From assembly GCA_049116315.1 (NCBI GenBank), contig JAGDZD010000007.1:248001-312000 (forward strand): 64,000 bases of DNA. The letters are read 5' to 3'. Below, one piece after another: positions 1 to 8,455 of the stretch (its first letter is position 1; the number at the start of each line of letters is the position of its first letter). The position numbers and the translations under genes are program-made. The notes beneath the pieces are model-generated. The model worked only from the letters and a program-made list of their open reading frames with translations. It had not been told where the DNA came from and made no database searches. Source of the stretch: Thalassobius sp049116315 (GTDB taxonomy: Bacteria; Pseudomonadota; Alphaproteobacteria; Rhodobacterales; Rhodobacteraceae).

Positions 1-793
1 CCTGAACGCCGTCGCCAATCTGGGCTACGCCGAAGGGCGCTGGATCCAGCCTGTGTTTTCCGGCGACACCCTGCGGGCAATGTCCGAAGTGATCGGGCTT
101 AAGCAAAACTCGAACGGTAAGTCGGGCGTGGTCTATGTGCGCACACGCGGGTTTAACCAGCTCGACGAAGTGGTTCTGGACTATGTGCGCTGGGTGATGG
201 TGCGCAAACAGAACCTTGATGCTCCGGCTCCGGAAACGGTTATCCCCGAGCTTACAGATGCGCTGAGCCCCGAAGATTTGATGATCCCGCCGGGGCTCGA
301 TTTTACCCAATACGACTTTGCGCAATCAGGTGAAGCCCATCGCCTTGGTGATTATGAGGTGGGGGAGATCATTGACCATGTCGATGGGGTCACCATCGAA
401 GATGCAGAGCATATGATGGCGACCCGCTTGTGGCAAAACACCGCCAAAGTGCACTTTGACGCGACTTTCCGGCCTGACGGGCAGCGCTTGATCTATGGCG
501 GTCACGTTATCTCAATGGCGCGGGCCTTATCCTTTAACGGTTTGGCCAATGCGCAAATGATCGTGGGGCTGAACGGGGGCGCACATGCCAACCCTTGTTT
601 CAGCGGCACCACCATCAAAGCGTGGTCCGAAGTTCTTGATAAAGCAGAGACCTCGGCCCCCGGCGTGGGCGCAATTCGATTGCGACTTGTGGCGACATCC
701 GGCGGGGATGTTGGGGCGTTGAAAGACGACAATGGAAAGTATCAGCCCGAGGTGCTGCTTGACCTCGATTATTGGGCTCTGATGCCCAGCTAA
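1..793 (+). CDS. mch: Mesaconyl-CoA hydratase (MaoC-family), 5'-truncated by window start
   Basis: The reading frame is open from the first bases, so the gene begins outside the window. 263 residues are visible, against about 340 for the family. The protein is MaoC/hot-dog-like, with a segment around GQRLIYGGHVISMARALSFN in its second half. Known family role: reversible hydration of mesaconyl-C1-CoA to beta-methylmalyl-CoA in the ethylmalonyl-CoA pathway. The name rests on the fold and on position: in Rhodobacter, mch lies just upstream of the sdh genes, as here, and ecm and ccr are found 12-18 kb downstream in this window. Another MaoC-type enoyl-CoA hydratase cannot be excluded. Confidence 0.8.
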   Translation, partial: LNAVANLGYAEGRWIQPVFSGDTLRAMSEVIGLKQNSNGKSGVVYVRTRGFNQLDEVVLDYVRWVMVRKQNLDAPAPETVIPELTDALSPEDLMIPPGLDFTQYDFAQSGEAHRLGDYEVGEIIDHVDGVTIEDAEHMMATRLWQNTAKVHFDATFRPDGQRLIYGGHVISMARALSFNGLANAQMIVGLNGGAHANPCFSGTTIKAWSEVLDKAETSAPGVGAIRLRLVATSGGDVGALKDDNGKYQPEVLLDLDYWALMPS

Positions 794-1126
794 GATCAGG
801 GCAAAGCGAAGCTACTGTGAAAAGCGTTTTAGAGAGGCGTCGGGCAAAATGGATCCGTTTTGCTCGGCCGCGTTCTGCGTGAAAATACCCGATAAACCCG
901 ATTTTTGGCGCGAAACAGGCCCAATTGCAGCCATGAGAATCCTCAGTTTACCTGATTGTTTTAGTTTGTTTAATTTGTGATCACGCGATGTTGCGCTGTG
1001 ATCACAAAGGAAAAAATTGCAATAATTCTGCCAAGTTTAGCGCTAAAGTCACGGCTCTGGTGCGTGACATATGCCAAAATTAGGGTAAGAAAGTATCCAA
1101 GTAAGGGAACCCTGAAAGGATCTGAT
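794..1126. other. Gene-free promoter region upstream of sdhC
   Basis: This stretch separates mch from sdhC. It contains no convincing gene; a frame open from 977 into sdhC lacks a ribosome binding site at its GTG. Its centre is AT-rich (about 945-1020) and contains the paired GTGATCAC palindrome listed separately. It probably holds the sdh operon promoter. Confidence 0.6.
974..1008. promoter_or_regulatory. Paired GTGATCAC inverted repeat, candidate sdh operator
   Basis: TTTGTGATCAC (974-984) and GTGATCACAAA (998-1008) are perfect reverse complements separated by 13 bases. Each arm also contains the self-palindrome GTGATCAC, and the two centres lie 21 bp apart, about two helical turns. That geometry suits two cooperating regulator dimers on one DNA face. 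It sits about 120 bp before sdhC. The binding protein is not known from the sequence. Confidence 0.6.
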
Positions 1127-1510
1127 ATGGCTGATGTGAAACCGGTGGAACGTCCACTTTCTCCGCACATCCAAATCTATCGCCCCCAGCTGACCTCTAT
1201 CACCTCTATTCTGACACGGATCACCGGCAACGCGCTGGCAGTGACAGCGATATTGATTGTGTGGTGGTTGCTGGCCGCGGCGACCAGTGCGGAATACTAT
1301 GCAACTGCAAACGGTGTGCTGACCTCTTGGTTTGGCGATTTGGTGTTTACCCTGTCCGCGCTGGGCATGTGGTATCACTATCTGGCTGGCTTGCGTCACC
1401 TGTATTTCGACGCTGGCAACGGCATGGACATCCCAACCGCTGAAAAGCTGGGCTGGGCCTGTCTGATTGGGTCGGTCGTTCTGACGATCCTGACCGTCAT
1501 TATTGTATAA
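1127..1510 (+). CDS. sdhC: Succinate dehydrogenase cytochrome b556 subunit
   Basis: This 127-residue membrane anchor subunit of complex II carries haem b and part of the ubiquinone site. The SdhC signature is present near the N-terminus (RPLSPHIQIYRPQLTSITS) and the haem-ligand motif HYLAGLRHLYFD follows. Three transmembrane segments are visible. The ATG at 1127 is preferred over the open frame back to 977 because AAAGGA lies just before it and the protein then starts MADVKPVERPLSPH, as usual. It is the first gene of the sdhCDA run, 12 bp before sdhD. Confidence 0.95.
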   Translation: MADVKPVERPLSPHIQIYRPQLTSITSILTRITGNALAVTAILIVWWLLAAATSAEYYATANGVLTSWFGDLVFTLSALGMWYHYLAGLRHLYFDAGNGMDIPTAEKLGWACLIGSVVLTILTVIIV

Positions 1511-1522
1511 GGGAGGCGACAG

Positions 1523-1894
1523 ATGCGTTATCTAACCGCCCGAAAACGCGCCGAAGGTAAAGGCGCCGCTCATCACGGTACCGAACATCATTGGTACATG
1601 ACCGTCAGCGCCGTTGGTTTGGCCTGTTTGGTGCCGGTCTTCATGTTTATCTTTGGCTCTGCGCTTGGGGGCACCCACGAAGAGGTCTTGGCAACATTCT
1701 CTCGTCCGTTCCCAGCTGTTCTGACAGCACTGGTTTTGGTGGTCGGCATGCGCCACTTCGCCAAAGGCGCGCAGATGATGATTGAAGACTACGCCCATGG
1801 TACAGCCCGTAAGCTGTCTGTGATGTTTGTATTTGGTCTGTCTTATGTGCTGACCGCATTCGGCCTGTTCGCACTGGCCAAGATCGCGCTGTAA
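1523..1894 (+). CDS. sdhD: Succinate dehydrogenase membrane anchor subunit
   Basis: This 123-residue protein has three hydrophobic segments. HHWYMTVSAVG lies near the N-terminus, and GMRHFAKGAQMMIEDYAHG matches the SdhD region that places the haem and quinone-site residues. Together with SdhC it anchors SdhAB to the inner membrane. The start is ATG after GGGAGGCGAC. It lies 12 bp after sdhC and 11 bp before sdhA, so the three are almost certainly co-transcribed. Confidence 0.94.
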   Translation: MRYLTARKRAEGKGAAHHGTEHHWYMTVSAVGLACLVPVFMFIFGSALGGTHEEVLATFSRPFPAVLTALVLVVGMRHFAKGAQMMIEDYAHGTARKLSVMFVFGLSYVLTAFGLFALAKIAL

Positions 1895-1905
1895 GGAATT
1901 CCAAA

Positions 1906-3711
1906 ATGGCTGCATATGAATATGAGACCCACGAATATGACGTGGTTGTCGTCGGTGCCGGTGGTGCGGGTTTGCGCGCAACACTTGGCATGGCCGAGCA
2001 AGGCCTGCGCACAGCGTGCGTGACCAAAGTTTTCCCAACCCGTTCGCACACTGTTGCGGCGCAGGGTGGGATTGCTGCGTCTTTGTCCAACATGGGCCCT
2101 GATAATTGGCAGTGGCACATGTATGACACCGTCAAAGGGTCTGACTGGCTGGGTGACACGGATGCGATGGAATACCTCGCCCGCGAAGCGCCCAAGGCCG
2201 TGTACGAATTGGAACACTACGGTGTGCCGTTCAGCCGGACCGAAGAAGGCAAGATCTATCAGCGTCCTTTCGGTGGTCACACCACTGAATTTGGCGAAGG
2301 CCCCGCGGTGCAGCGCACCTGTGCGGCGGCGGACCGGACAGGTCACGCGATCTTGCACACGCTGTACGGTCAGTCGCTCAAGAACAACGCTGAGTTCTAC
2401 ATCGAGTATTTTGCCATCGATCTGATCATGTCAGACGACGGACAATGTCAGGGTGTGGTCTGCTGGAAGCTTGATGACGGCACGATGCATGTGTTCAACG
2501 CCAAGATGGTTGTTTTGGCCACAGGTGGATATGGTCGTGCTTACTTCTCGGCAACATCGGCTCACACCTGTACCGGTGATGGTGGTGGCATGGTGGCCCG
2601 TGCGGGTCTGGCTTTGCAAGATATGGAGTTTGTTCAGTTCCACCCAACAGGGATCTATGGGTCTGGCTGTTTGATCACCGAGGGCGCACGCGGCGAAGGT
2701 GGGTATCTCACCAACTCCGAAGGTGAACGCTTTATGGAGCGCTATGCGCCCCAGTATAAAGACCTCGCCCCTCGCGACTATGTCTCGCGTTCGATGACGA
2801 TGGAAATTCGTGAAGGCCGCGGTGTTGGCGAAGGCGGAGATCACATCCACCTGAACCTTAGTCACCTGCCTGCAGAAGCTTTGGCTGAACGTCTGCCGGG
2901 AATTTCGGAAAGCGCGCGCATCTTTGCAGGCGTTGACGTCACCAAAGAGCCAATTCCAGTGCTGCCGACAGTGCACTACAACATGGGCGGCATTCCAACC
3001 AACTATTGGGGCGAAGTGCTGAACCCAACCGCCGAAGATCCAACCGCTGTGGTTCCGGGTCTGATGGCTGCGGGTGAAGCAGGCTGTGCCTCGGTGCATG
3101 GCGCCAACCGTCTGGGCTCTAACTCTTTGATCGATCTGGTGGTCTTTGGCCGTGCAGCTTCGATCCGCGCGGGTCAGGTTGTCGACAAAGACGCCCCAAA
3201 CCCAACATTGAACGAAGCGGCGATCACCGCGGCGTTTGATCGGTTTGATGGTCTGCGTCATGCCCAAGGCGGCGTGACAACTGCGGATCTGCGTCTGGAA
3301 ATGCAGCGCACCATGCAGTCTGATGCTGCGGTGTTCCGCACCGACAAAACCTTGAAAGAGGGTGTCGACAAAATGACCGAGATCGCCAGCAAAATGGACG
3401 ATCTGAAAGTCACTGACACCTCTTTGGTCTGGAACTCGGATCTGATGGAAACCTTGGAATTGGCGAACTTGATGCCAAACGCCTTGGCGACAATCGTGGG
3501 CGCAGAAGCGCGCAAAGAATCTCGTGGGGCACATGCGCACGAAGATTACAGCACGCGGGATGATGAAAACTGGCGGGTTCACACCGTCAGCCGTGTGGAT
3601 GGCAACAAAGTTGATTTGTCCTTCCGTCCGGTCATTGTCGATCCTCTGACCACCGAAGAAGAGGGTGGCATCAGCCTGAAGAAGATCGCACCGAAAGCCC
3701 GGACGTTCTGA
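1906..3711 (+). CDS. sdhA: Succinate dehydrogenase flavoprotein subunit
   Basis: 601 residues, the normal length for SdhA. The dinucleotide-binding motif VVVGAGGAGLRA is at about 14-25, followed by the FAD-attachment segment RSHTVAAQGG with the covalently flavinylated histidine near residue 48. HPTGIYGSG and the active-site arginine region LGSNSLIDLVVFGRA follow. It oxidises succinate to fumarate on the cytoplasmic face of complex II. The stop TGA overlaps the ATG of the next gene by one base (TGATG), suggesting translational coupling to the lipoprotein gene. Confidence 0.97.
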   Translation: MAAYEYETHEYDVVVVGAGGAGLRATLGMAEQGLRTACVTKVFPTRSHTVAAQGGIAASLSNMGPDNWQWHMYDTVKGSDWLGDTDAMEYLAREAPKAVYELEHYGVPFSRTEEGKIYQRPFGGHTTEFGEGPAVQRTCAAADRTGHAILHTLYGQSLKNNAEFYIEYFAIDLIMSDDGQCQGVVCWKLDDGTMHVFNAKMVVLATGGYGRAYFSATSAHTCTGDGGGMVARAGLALQDMEFVQFHPTGIYGSGCLITEGARGEGGYLTNSEGERFMERYAPQYKDLAPRDYVSRSMTMEIREGRGVGEGGDHIHLNLSHLPAEALAERLPGISESARIFAGVDVTKEPIPVLPTVHYNMGGIPTNYWGEVLNPTAEDPTAVVPGLMAAGEAGCASVHGANRLGSNSLIDLVVFGRAASIRAGQVVDKDAPNPTLNEAAITAAFDRFDGLRHAQGGVTTADLRLEMQRTMQSDAAVFRTDKTLKEGVDKMTEIASKMDDLKVTDTSLVWNSDLMETLELANLMPNALATIVGAEARKESRGAHAHEDYSTRDDENWRVHTVSRVDGNKVDLSFRPVIVDPLTTEEEGGISLKKIAPKARTF

Positions 3712-4127
3712 TGCGGTTGCTGCGGCTCCTTTGTCTATGTGCCCCTATTGGTCTCTCGGCGTGTGCAAACACGTCGGGCACCACAGTGGGGCACAGTTCA
3801 AAGGCTCAGCAGGCAGCGATTCATCAATGCAAGAACGAGCTGGGCGTTCCGGGGGCGTACGCGACCGGGACAACTCTGTTTGGTACCCGCTCGGTTCAGG
3901 TCAAAATTTTGCCGCGTTATCAGGTCTCCAGAGATGATGCGCGGAACATCAATGCCTGTGCGCTGGCGAAATTGGCGGATCCAAACACCGATACCTCCGG
4001 TTTGTTGGCAGGGTCCTCTCAGATTCAGCCCACCACAATCGGGCGCGACGCCGCGTATGCCGTGTCTGCCGGTTGCGGGGCAAAAACATCAGTTCTGTAC
4101 GGCGGCGCGTCGTACTGCGTGAAATAG
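3711..4127 (+). CDS. Small lipoprotein of unknown function
   Basis: 138 residues with an N-terminal signal ending in the lipobox LSAC, so Cys18 should be lipidated. The mature part has four further cysteines in short conserved-looking contexts (HQCKNE, NACALA, AGCGAK, SYCVK). I recognise no functional domain. It overlaps the sdhA stop by one base and is probably co-transcribed with the sdh genes. No role in complex II is known to me; the insertion between sdhA and sdhB may simply be lineage-specific. Confidence 0.75.
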   Translation: MRLLRLLCLCAPIGLSACANTSGTTVGHSSKAQQAAIHQCKNELGVPGAYATGTTLFGTRSVQVKILPRYQVSRDDARNINACALAKLADPNTDTSGLLAGSSQIQPTTIGRDAAYAVSAGCGAKTSVLYGGASYCVK

Positions 4128-4145
4128 AAACGAAGCTTAATCCCG

Positions 4146-4949
4146 ATGACTCCGCATCAGCAAACGCAACTACGCTTGGCTTACAAAGCCGCCGGCCCTC
4201 GGGTTCGGCGTTACCTTCAGGATCTGCTGCCGCAGACTGAAGTGCGTTTTGCCGGGGTTGAGCTGTTGGTGAACCCACAAGACAACTTCACCGAACAGTG
4301 TATTTGGATGACTGGCGCCCCTCCGGAGGTGCAATCCTTGGCGAAGCTGACAGAGATTGTACAAGACAAGCGGGTTTTGGTTCTGGATATCGGCGGCAAC
4401 TGCGGGGCCTTTACGGTGCCGTTGGCGTTTGCTGCGGGGGAAGGATCGCGCGTTATTGCATTTGAGCCCAACCCAGTGATGATGGGCCGGTTAGGTGAAA
4501 ACGTTCGGCGCAACGATCTGGGCCACGTGGTACGGATCGAAGGGTGTGCCTTGGGGGCAAAAGAAGGTGAAGCAACACTTTTGCTGCGCGCTGGCAACTA
4601 TGGTCAAGCGTCGCTCAAAGGTGTGACAAGCGGGCGCCAAGAAGGATCGGTCTGTGTGCCGGTTCGGACATTGGCACCTTATCTGAAAGGCGCGGATGCC
4701 TTTGACGTCTGCCTGATAAAAATTGATGTCGAAGGGTTTGAGGAATCGGTGTTGTTGCCTTGGTTGGACCAAGCTGGTGACGTCGATATGCCGGACGCAA
4801 TTCTGATCGAAACTGAACATGCCGCCGATTGGGACGTTGACCTGATTGGGCGTATCGAAGCGGCGGGCTATAGCCGCCGGTTCGAGGGCGAAGGAAATAC
4901 GTTGTTTGTCCGCGTTGCGGGCAAATTAAATGACAAAATCGCGGCCTAG
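4146..4949 (+). CDS. FkbM-family SAM-dependent methyltransferase
   Basis: 267 residues. SAM-binding motif I is seen as VLDIGGNCGAF (about 79-89), followed by VIAFEPNP (about 103-110), the pairing typical of FkbM-type O-methyltransferases. The acidic segment LIKIDVEGFEESVL further on is also characteristic. The family usually methylates hydroxyls of sugars, lipids or small metabolites; the substrate here cannot be read. It starts 18 bp after the lipoprotein gene and lies between sdhA and sdhB, so it is probably in the sdh transcript. Confidence 0.85.
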   Translation: MTPHQQTQLRLAYKAAGPRVRRYLQDLLPQTEVRFAGVELLVNPQDNFTEQCIWMTGAPPEVQSLAKLTEIVQDKRVLVLDIGGNCGAFTVPLAFAAGEGSRVIAFEPNPVMMGRLGENVRRNDLGHVVRIEGCALGAKEGEATLLLRAGNYGQASLKGVTSGRQEGSVCVPVRTLAPYLKGADAFDVCLIKIDVEGFEESVLLPWLDQAGDVDMPDAILIETEHAADWDVDLIGRIEAAGYSRRFEGEGNTLFVRVAGKLNDKIAA

Positions 4950-5009
4950 CCGCACCAAGATCACCTGATTTAGGGCATCGCCCGGATCAATTAAGCAGGA
5001 GAAGCGAAA

Positions 5010-5792
5010 ATGGTTCAGCTAACGCTCCCCAAGAATTCCCGCATGAAAACCGGGAAGACATGGCCAAAGCCAGAAGGCGCCACAAATGTGCGCAAGTTCC
5101 AGATCTATCGTTGGAACCCAGATGACGGCAAAAATCCTCAGGTCGACACCTATTTCTTGGATATGGACAAATGTGGTCCGATGATCTTGGACGCGCTGAT
5201 CAAGATCAAGAACGAGATTGATCCCACGTTGACCTTCCGCCGGTCCTGCCGGGAAGGGATCTGTGGATCCTGTGCGATGAACATCGACGGCATCAACACG
5301 CTGGCCTGTATCTATGGCATGGACGAAGTCAAAAACGACGTCGTCAAAATCTACCCATTGCCGCACATGGAAGTGATCAAGGATCTTATCCCTGATCTGA
5401 CCCATTTCTATGCACAGCACGCCAGCATCATGCCGTGGTTGGAAACCAAAACCAACCGCCCAGCCAAAGAGTGGAAGCAGTCGATCGAAGACCGCAAAAA
5501 GCTCGACGGTCTGTATGAATGTGTGATGTGTGCCAGCTGCTCAACATCCTGCCCGAGCTACTGGTGGAATGGTGACAAATATCTTGGGCCAGCCGCGCTT
5601 TTGCATGCGTATCGCTGGATCATCGACAGCCGCGACGAAGCCACAGGCGAGCGTCTGGACGAATTGGAAGATCCGTTCAAACTCTACCGCTGTCACACCA
5701 TCATGAACTGCGCCAAAACCTGCCCTAAAGGGTTGAACCCGGCGCAAGCAATCACCGAAATCAAGCGGATGATGGTTAATCGCACGGTCTAA
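5010..5792 (+). CDS. sdhB: Succinate dehydrogenase iron-sulfur subunit
   Basis: 260 residues, normal for SdhB. All three cluster motifs are present: CREGICGSC with a later C for [2Fe-2S], CVMCASCSTSC for [4Fe-4S], and CHTIMNCAKTCPKG for [3Fe-4S]. It passes electrons from SdhA flavin to ubiquinone. The start follows the strong site AGGAGAAGCGAAA. It is separated from sdhA by two other genes, about 1.3 kb, and followed by an intrinsic terminator, which marks the likely end of the operon. Confidence 0.97.
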   Translation: MVQLTLPKNSRMKTGKTWPKPEGATNVRKFQIYRWNPDDGKNPQVDTYFLDMDKCGPMILDALIKIKNEIDPTLTFRRSCREGICGSCAMNIDGINTLACIYGMDEVKNDVVKIYPLPHMEVIKDLIPDLTHFYAQHASIMPWLETKTNRPAKEWKQSIEDRKKLDGLYECVMCASCSTSCPSYWWNGDKYLGPAALLHAYRWIIDSRDEATGERLDELEDPFKLYRCHTIMNCAKTCPKGLNPAQAITEIKRMMVNRTV

Positions 5793-5842
5793 GTGCACGG
5801 TTTAAGCGAACCGGCGCATTCAGCGTAATACCGCACAAAATG

Positions 5843-5869
5843 AACCTCGCCTTAGGGCGGGGTTTTTTT
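5843..5869 (+). terminator. Intrinsic terminator after sdhB
   Basis: CCTCGCC (5845-5851) pairs with GGCGGGG (5856-5862) across a TTAG loop, with one G-U pair, followed directly by seven T. This is a textbook rho-independent terminator about 50 bp after the sdhB stop. Confidence 0.9.
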
Positions 5870-5919
5870 GTGGTCACACATGGCGCTAGAGTCTCACCCA
5901 AGCGCAAAGGGGTCAGGAA

Positions 5920-7374
5920 ATGTTTCGATCGGTGGGGTTTAAGTACGTCGTGGTCATTTTACTGACCTTGTTGATGTTTATTCCGATGCTCTTTGTCAGC
6001 GAGGTTGTCGACAGCAGAAAGACGTTGGCGCGCGACGTCACCGCCAGTCTTGGTCAAGAGTGGGGTGGCCCTCAGGTTTTGGTCGGTCCGGTCTTGCGGA
6101 TCCCCGTCCAAGCCACGGTTGATGTTGTCGAGCAAGTGGCGATCTTGGATCCCACCACCGGGCGCGCACACCTTGATGTCGACGGAAATGCACGCACACG
6201 CGCGGTCACCAAACGTGTCAAACAAAACAGAGAGCCATTGTGGGTTTTGCCCGAAGATCTGGTGATGTCAGGTCAACTGGAAACACAAGTCCGATACCGC
6301 GGGATCTATCAAGTGCCGGTCTATCAAAGTGATTTGAAGCTGGCGTTCAACTACGACTTTGCCAAGGCCCATTCAGGGGTGGAAGAGGACGAAACGATCC
6401 TGTGGGATCGCGCGCTTGTGGTGCTTTCGGTGTCCAGCAACGCGGCCCTACGTGGCGCCACCACGTTAGCGGTGGACGGCGTTGCGCGCGCTGTTGATCC
6501 GGCCATTGTTTTGGACACCAACGGAGGGATACAGGCCGAAGTCGGAGATCCTCGGAACAATACTGAATATGCGTTGAACCTTGGCATGAATGGCGCGGCA
6601 AGTTTCAAAACCACCCCGGTTGGGCGCAATACCAGCGTCAAATTGCACTCGGATTGGCCCCACCCCAGTTTTGTGGGGCGCTATCTGCCGGATGCTTCTG
6701 AGGTGTCAGAGGAGGGGTTCTCCGCCTCTTGGACCATTCCCCATCTTGCGCGGACATTTCCGCAAACGTCGCGGGATATGACGCTTGCCGAACTGGCGCG
6801 ACGGGCCTCTTTTGGAGTTGCGATCTTCCAGCCGAATGATTTCTATCAAAAAGCGTATCGTGCCTCTCGCTATGCGATCTTGTTTATCGCGCTGACGTTT
6901 CTGACGATTTTGCTGTTGGACCAGACCCAAAAGCGTCCGACCCATCCGATCCAGTATCTGCTTGTTGGCTTGGCGCAGGCGACCTTTGTATTGCTCATGG
7001 TGGCTTATGCCGAGCAGATCGGATTCCTTTACGCCTATGTCTTATCGTCAAGCGCGATCACCTTGTTGTTGACGATGTTTGGCTGGGCGGGATTGGGCTT
7101 GGGGCGGCGCACGCTCGTTTTGAGTGCATCATTGGTGGTCACATATGCGGCGCTCTACTTCATCCTTGTATCGGTTGATTACGCGCTGCTGGCTGGGGCA
7201 ACGCTGGCTTTCGTTGCGATCGCTGCCGCCATGTTTGGCACCCGCAACGAAGATTGGTATGCGCGTTCCAACGCGCTGGCAGCCGCTGTTGTCGAGGCCA
7301 AGCCGCCAAGTGATGGCAAAGTCAGCCTCGATGTGGTGGCGTCATTGGGGGATGAAAAAGCGCCGGACCAATAG
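5920..7374 (+). CDS. creD: CreD-like inner-membrane protein
   Basis: 484 residues. There is one transmembrane helix near the N-terminus (YVVVILLTLLMFIPMLF), a long region expected in the periplasm (about 30-310), then four to five helices and a short cytoplasmic tail. This is the CreD/envelope-integrity layout. In enterobacteria CreD belongs to the CreBC regulon and affects colicin and beta-lactam tolerance; here no creBC genes are adjacent, so the role is uncertain. The start follows AAAGGGGTCAGGAA. The gene stands alone, after the sdh terminator. Confidence 0.8.
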   Translation: MFRSVGFKYVVVILLTLLMFIPMLFVSEVVDSRKTLARDVTASLGQEWGGPQVLVGPVLRIPVQATVDVVEQVAILDPTTGRAHLDVDGNARTRAVTKRVKQNREPLWVLPEDLVMSGQLETQVRYRGIYQVPVYQSDLKLAFNYDFAKAHSGVEEDETILWDRALVVLSVSSNAALRGATTLAVDGVARAVDPAIVLDTNGGIQAEVGDPRNNTEYALNLGMNGAASFKTTPVGRNTSVKLHSDWPHPSFVGRYLPDASEVSEEGFSASWTIPHLARTFPQTSRDMTLAELARRASFGVAIFQPNDFYQKAYRASRYAILFIALTFLTILLLDQTQKRPTHPIQYLLVGLAQATFVLLMVAYAEQIGFLYAYVLSSSAITLLLTMFGWAGLGLGRRTLVLSASLVVTYAALYFILVSVDYALLAGATLAFVAIAAAMFGTRNEDWYARSNALAAAVVEAKPPSDGKVSLDVVASLGDEKAPDQ

Positions 7375-7555
7375 CCACTGCATAGACGCAGATGTCTTGA
7401 TCAAGTGCCAAAGAAAACAAGCACTAACCGCAAGGCCCAAAATCAACGCGCGAAATCGATGAGGGGAGGGCCAAACCTTCTCAGGGGTTTACTTCGCACG
7501 GTATTCGCCCAAAGCTCGTCGATGACCTATCTTGCACCCTTTGGAAAGAACACCG

Positions 7556-8398
7556 ATGCAGCACCCTGTTGATGCGAAAGAGCGCCGGGCGATTAAGCCT
7601 GTCATTTGTTATCCCAATGACACGCTGCCCAAACCAGACCTTGCCCTATATGCCAAGGCCAGAGCCGGGGCAGAAAAGGTCGACGAAGTGATTGTGCCTG
7701 CACGCGATGCGGCGACGTTCACCGCCAAAGCGGGGCAATTTTTTCGGATCAGTTCCATTGAAGGCTCTCAGGTTGGGGATCTTAATCTGTGGAACGCGCA
7801 GGATCTGACAGAGCGGTTCTATTCGGGGAAAAGCCGGGCGCTGCATGGCACGCATTTGACGACAGGGGATCGGATGTGGTCGAGTTTTTCAACGCTTCGA
7901 CCGATGGCAACGATCACACACGACAGTCTGGCGTGGTACGGGATGGATGAGTTTGGCGGCTCGGTTCATGATGTTATCGGCACGCGTTGCGATCCTTATA
8001 CGCATAACCTGTTGTCAGGTGGGCAGTATCACCAGTGTTGTCATTCCAACCTGACACGCGCGTTGGCGGATGCCACCGGCTTGAGCTTGAGTGCGGCAGA
8101 GCCATTGGTGCACGATGTGTTGAACGTGTTCATGTGCACGGGCTTTACCCGTGACACCGGGCAATATTTCATGAAAGCCAGCCCGGTTCGGCCCGGTGAC
8201 TATCTTGAGTTCTTTGCTGAAATTGACCTGTTGGGGGCTTTGTCTGCCTGTCCCGGTGGCGATTGTTCCGCCGAGCATTCCAGCGATGTTGCGCAATGCT
8301 ATCCGCTAAAAATTGAGGTGTTCGCCCCGCAGGAAGGCGGGTTGAACGGATGGCGTCGCCCCGAGACAAATGGCTATGATCGCAGCCACGGTCGGTGA
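7556..8398 (+). CDS. DUF1989 / urea carboxylase-associated family protein
   Basis: 280 residues from the ATG at 7556, chosen because GGAAAG stands just before it; a TTG at 7532 in frame has none. The DUF1989 fold is suggested by GQFFRISSIEGSQVGDLNLWNA near the N-terminus and by cysteine/histidine segments such as YHQCCHSNLTRAL and CPGGDCSAEHSSDVAQCYPL. In some bacteria these proteins lie next to urea carboxylase or aminomethyltransferase genes, but neither is adjacent here. Biochemical role unknown. A family intergenic repeat follows directly. Confidence 0.75.
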   Translation: MQHPVDAKERRAIKPVICYPNDTLPKPDLALYAKARAGAEKVDEVIVPARDAATFTAKAGQFFRISSIEGSQVGDLNLWNAQDLTERFYSGKSRALHGTHLTTGDRMWSSFSTLRPMATITHDSLAWYGMDEFGGSVHDVIGTRCDPYTHNLLSGGQYHQCCHSNLTRALADATGLSLSAAEPLVHDVLNVFMCTGFTRDTGQYFMKASPVRPGDYLEFFAEIDLLGALSACPGGDCSAEHSSDVAQCYPLKIEVFAPQEGGLNGWRRPETNGYDRSHGR

Positions 8399-8400
8399 GG

Positions 8401-8450
8401 AAGAGCCGGGGCGTTGCCCCGGACCCCAGAGTATTTCAGGCAAGATGAAG
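8401..8450 (+). repeat. Rhodobacteraceae-type GC-rich intergenic element
   Basis: CCGGGGC-GTT-GCCCCGG (8406-8422) forms a tight hairpin and is followed by ACCCCAGAGTATTTCAGG and then CAAGATGAAG. This composition closely resembles an element I recall as abundant between genes in this bacterial family. It lies between the DUF1989 gene and the convergent SHMT-like gene, so it may act as a transcript end. The family assignment is from memory. Confidence 0.6.
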
Positions 8451-8455
8451 GCGCA

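Noticed and set aside
2431..3582. Minus-strand open frame of 383 codons inside sdhA
   Set aside because: It is antisense to the well-supported sdhA gene and has no ribosome site or recognisable domain; codon bias alone keeps it open.
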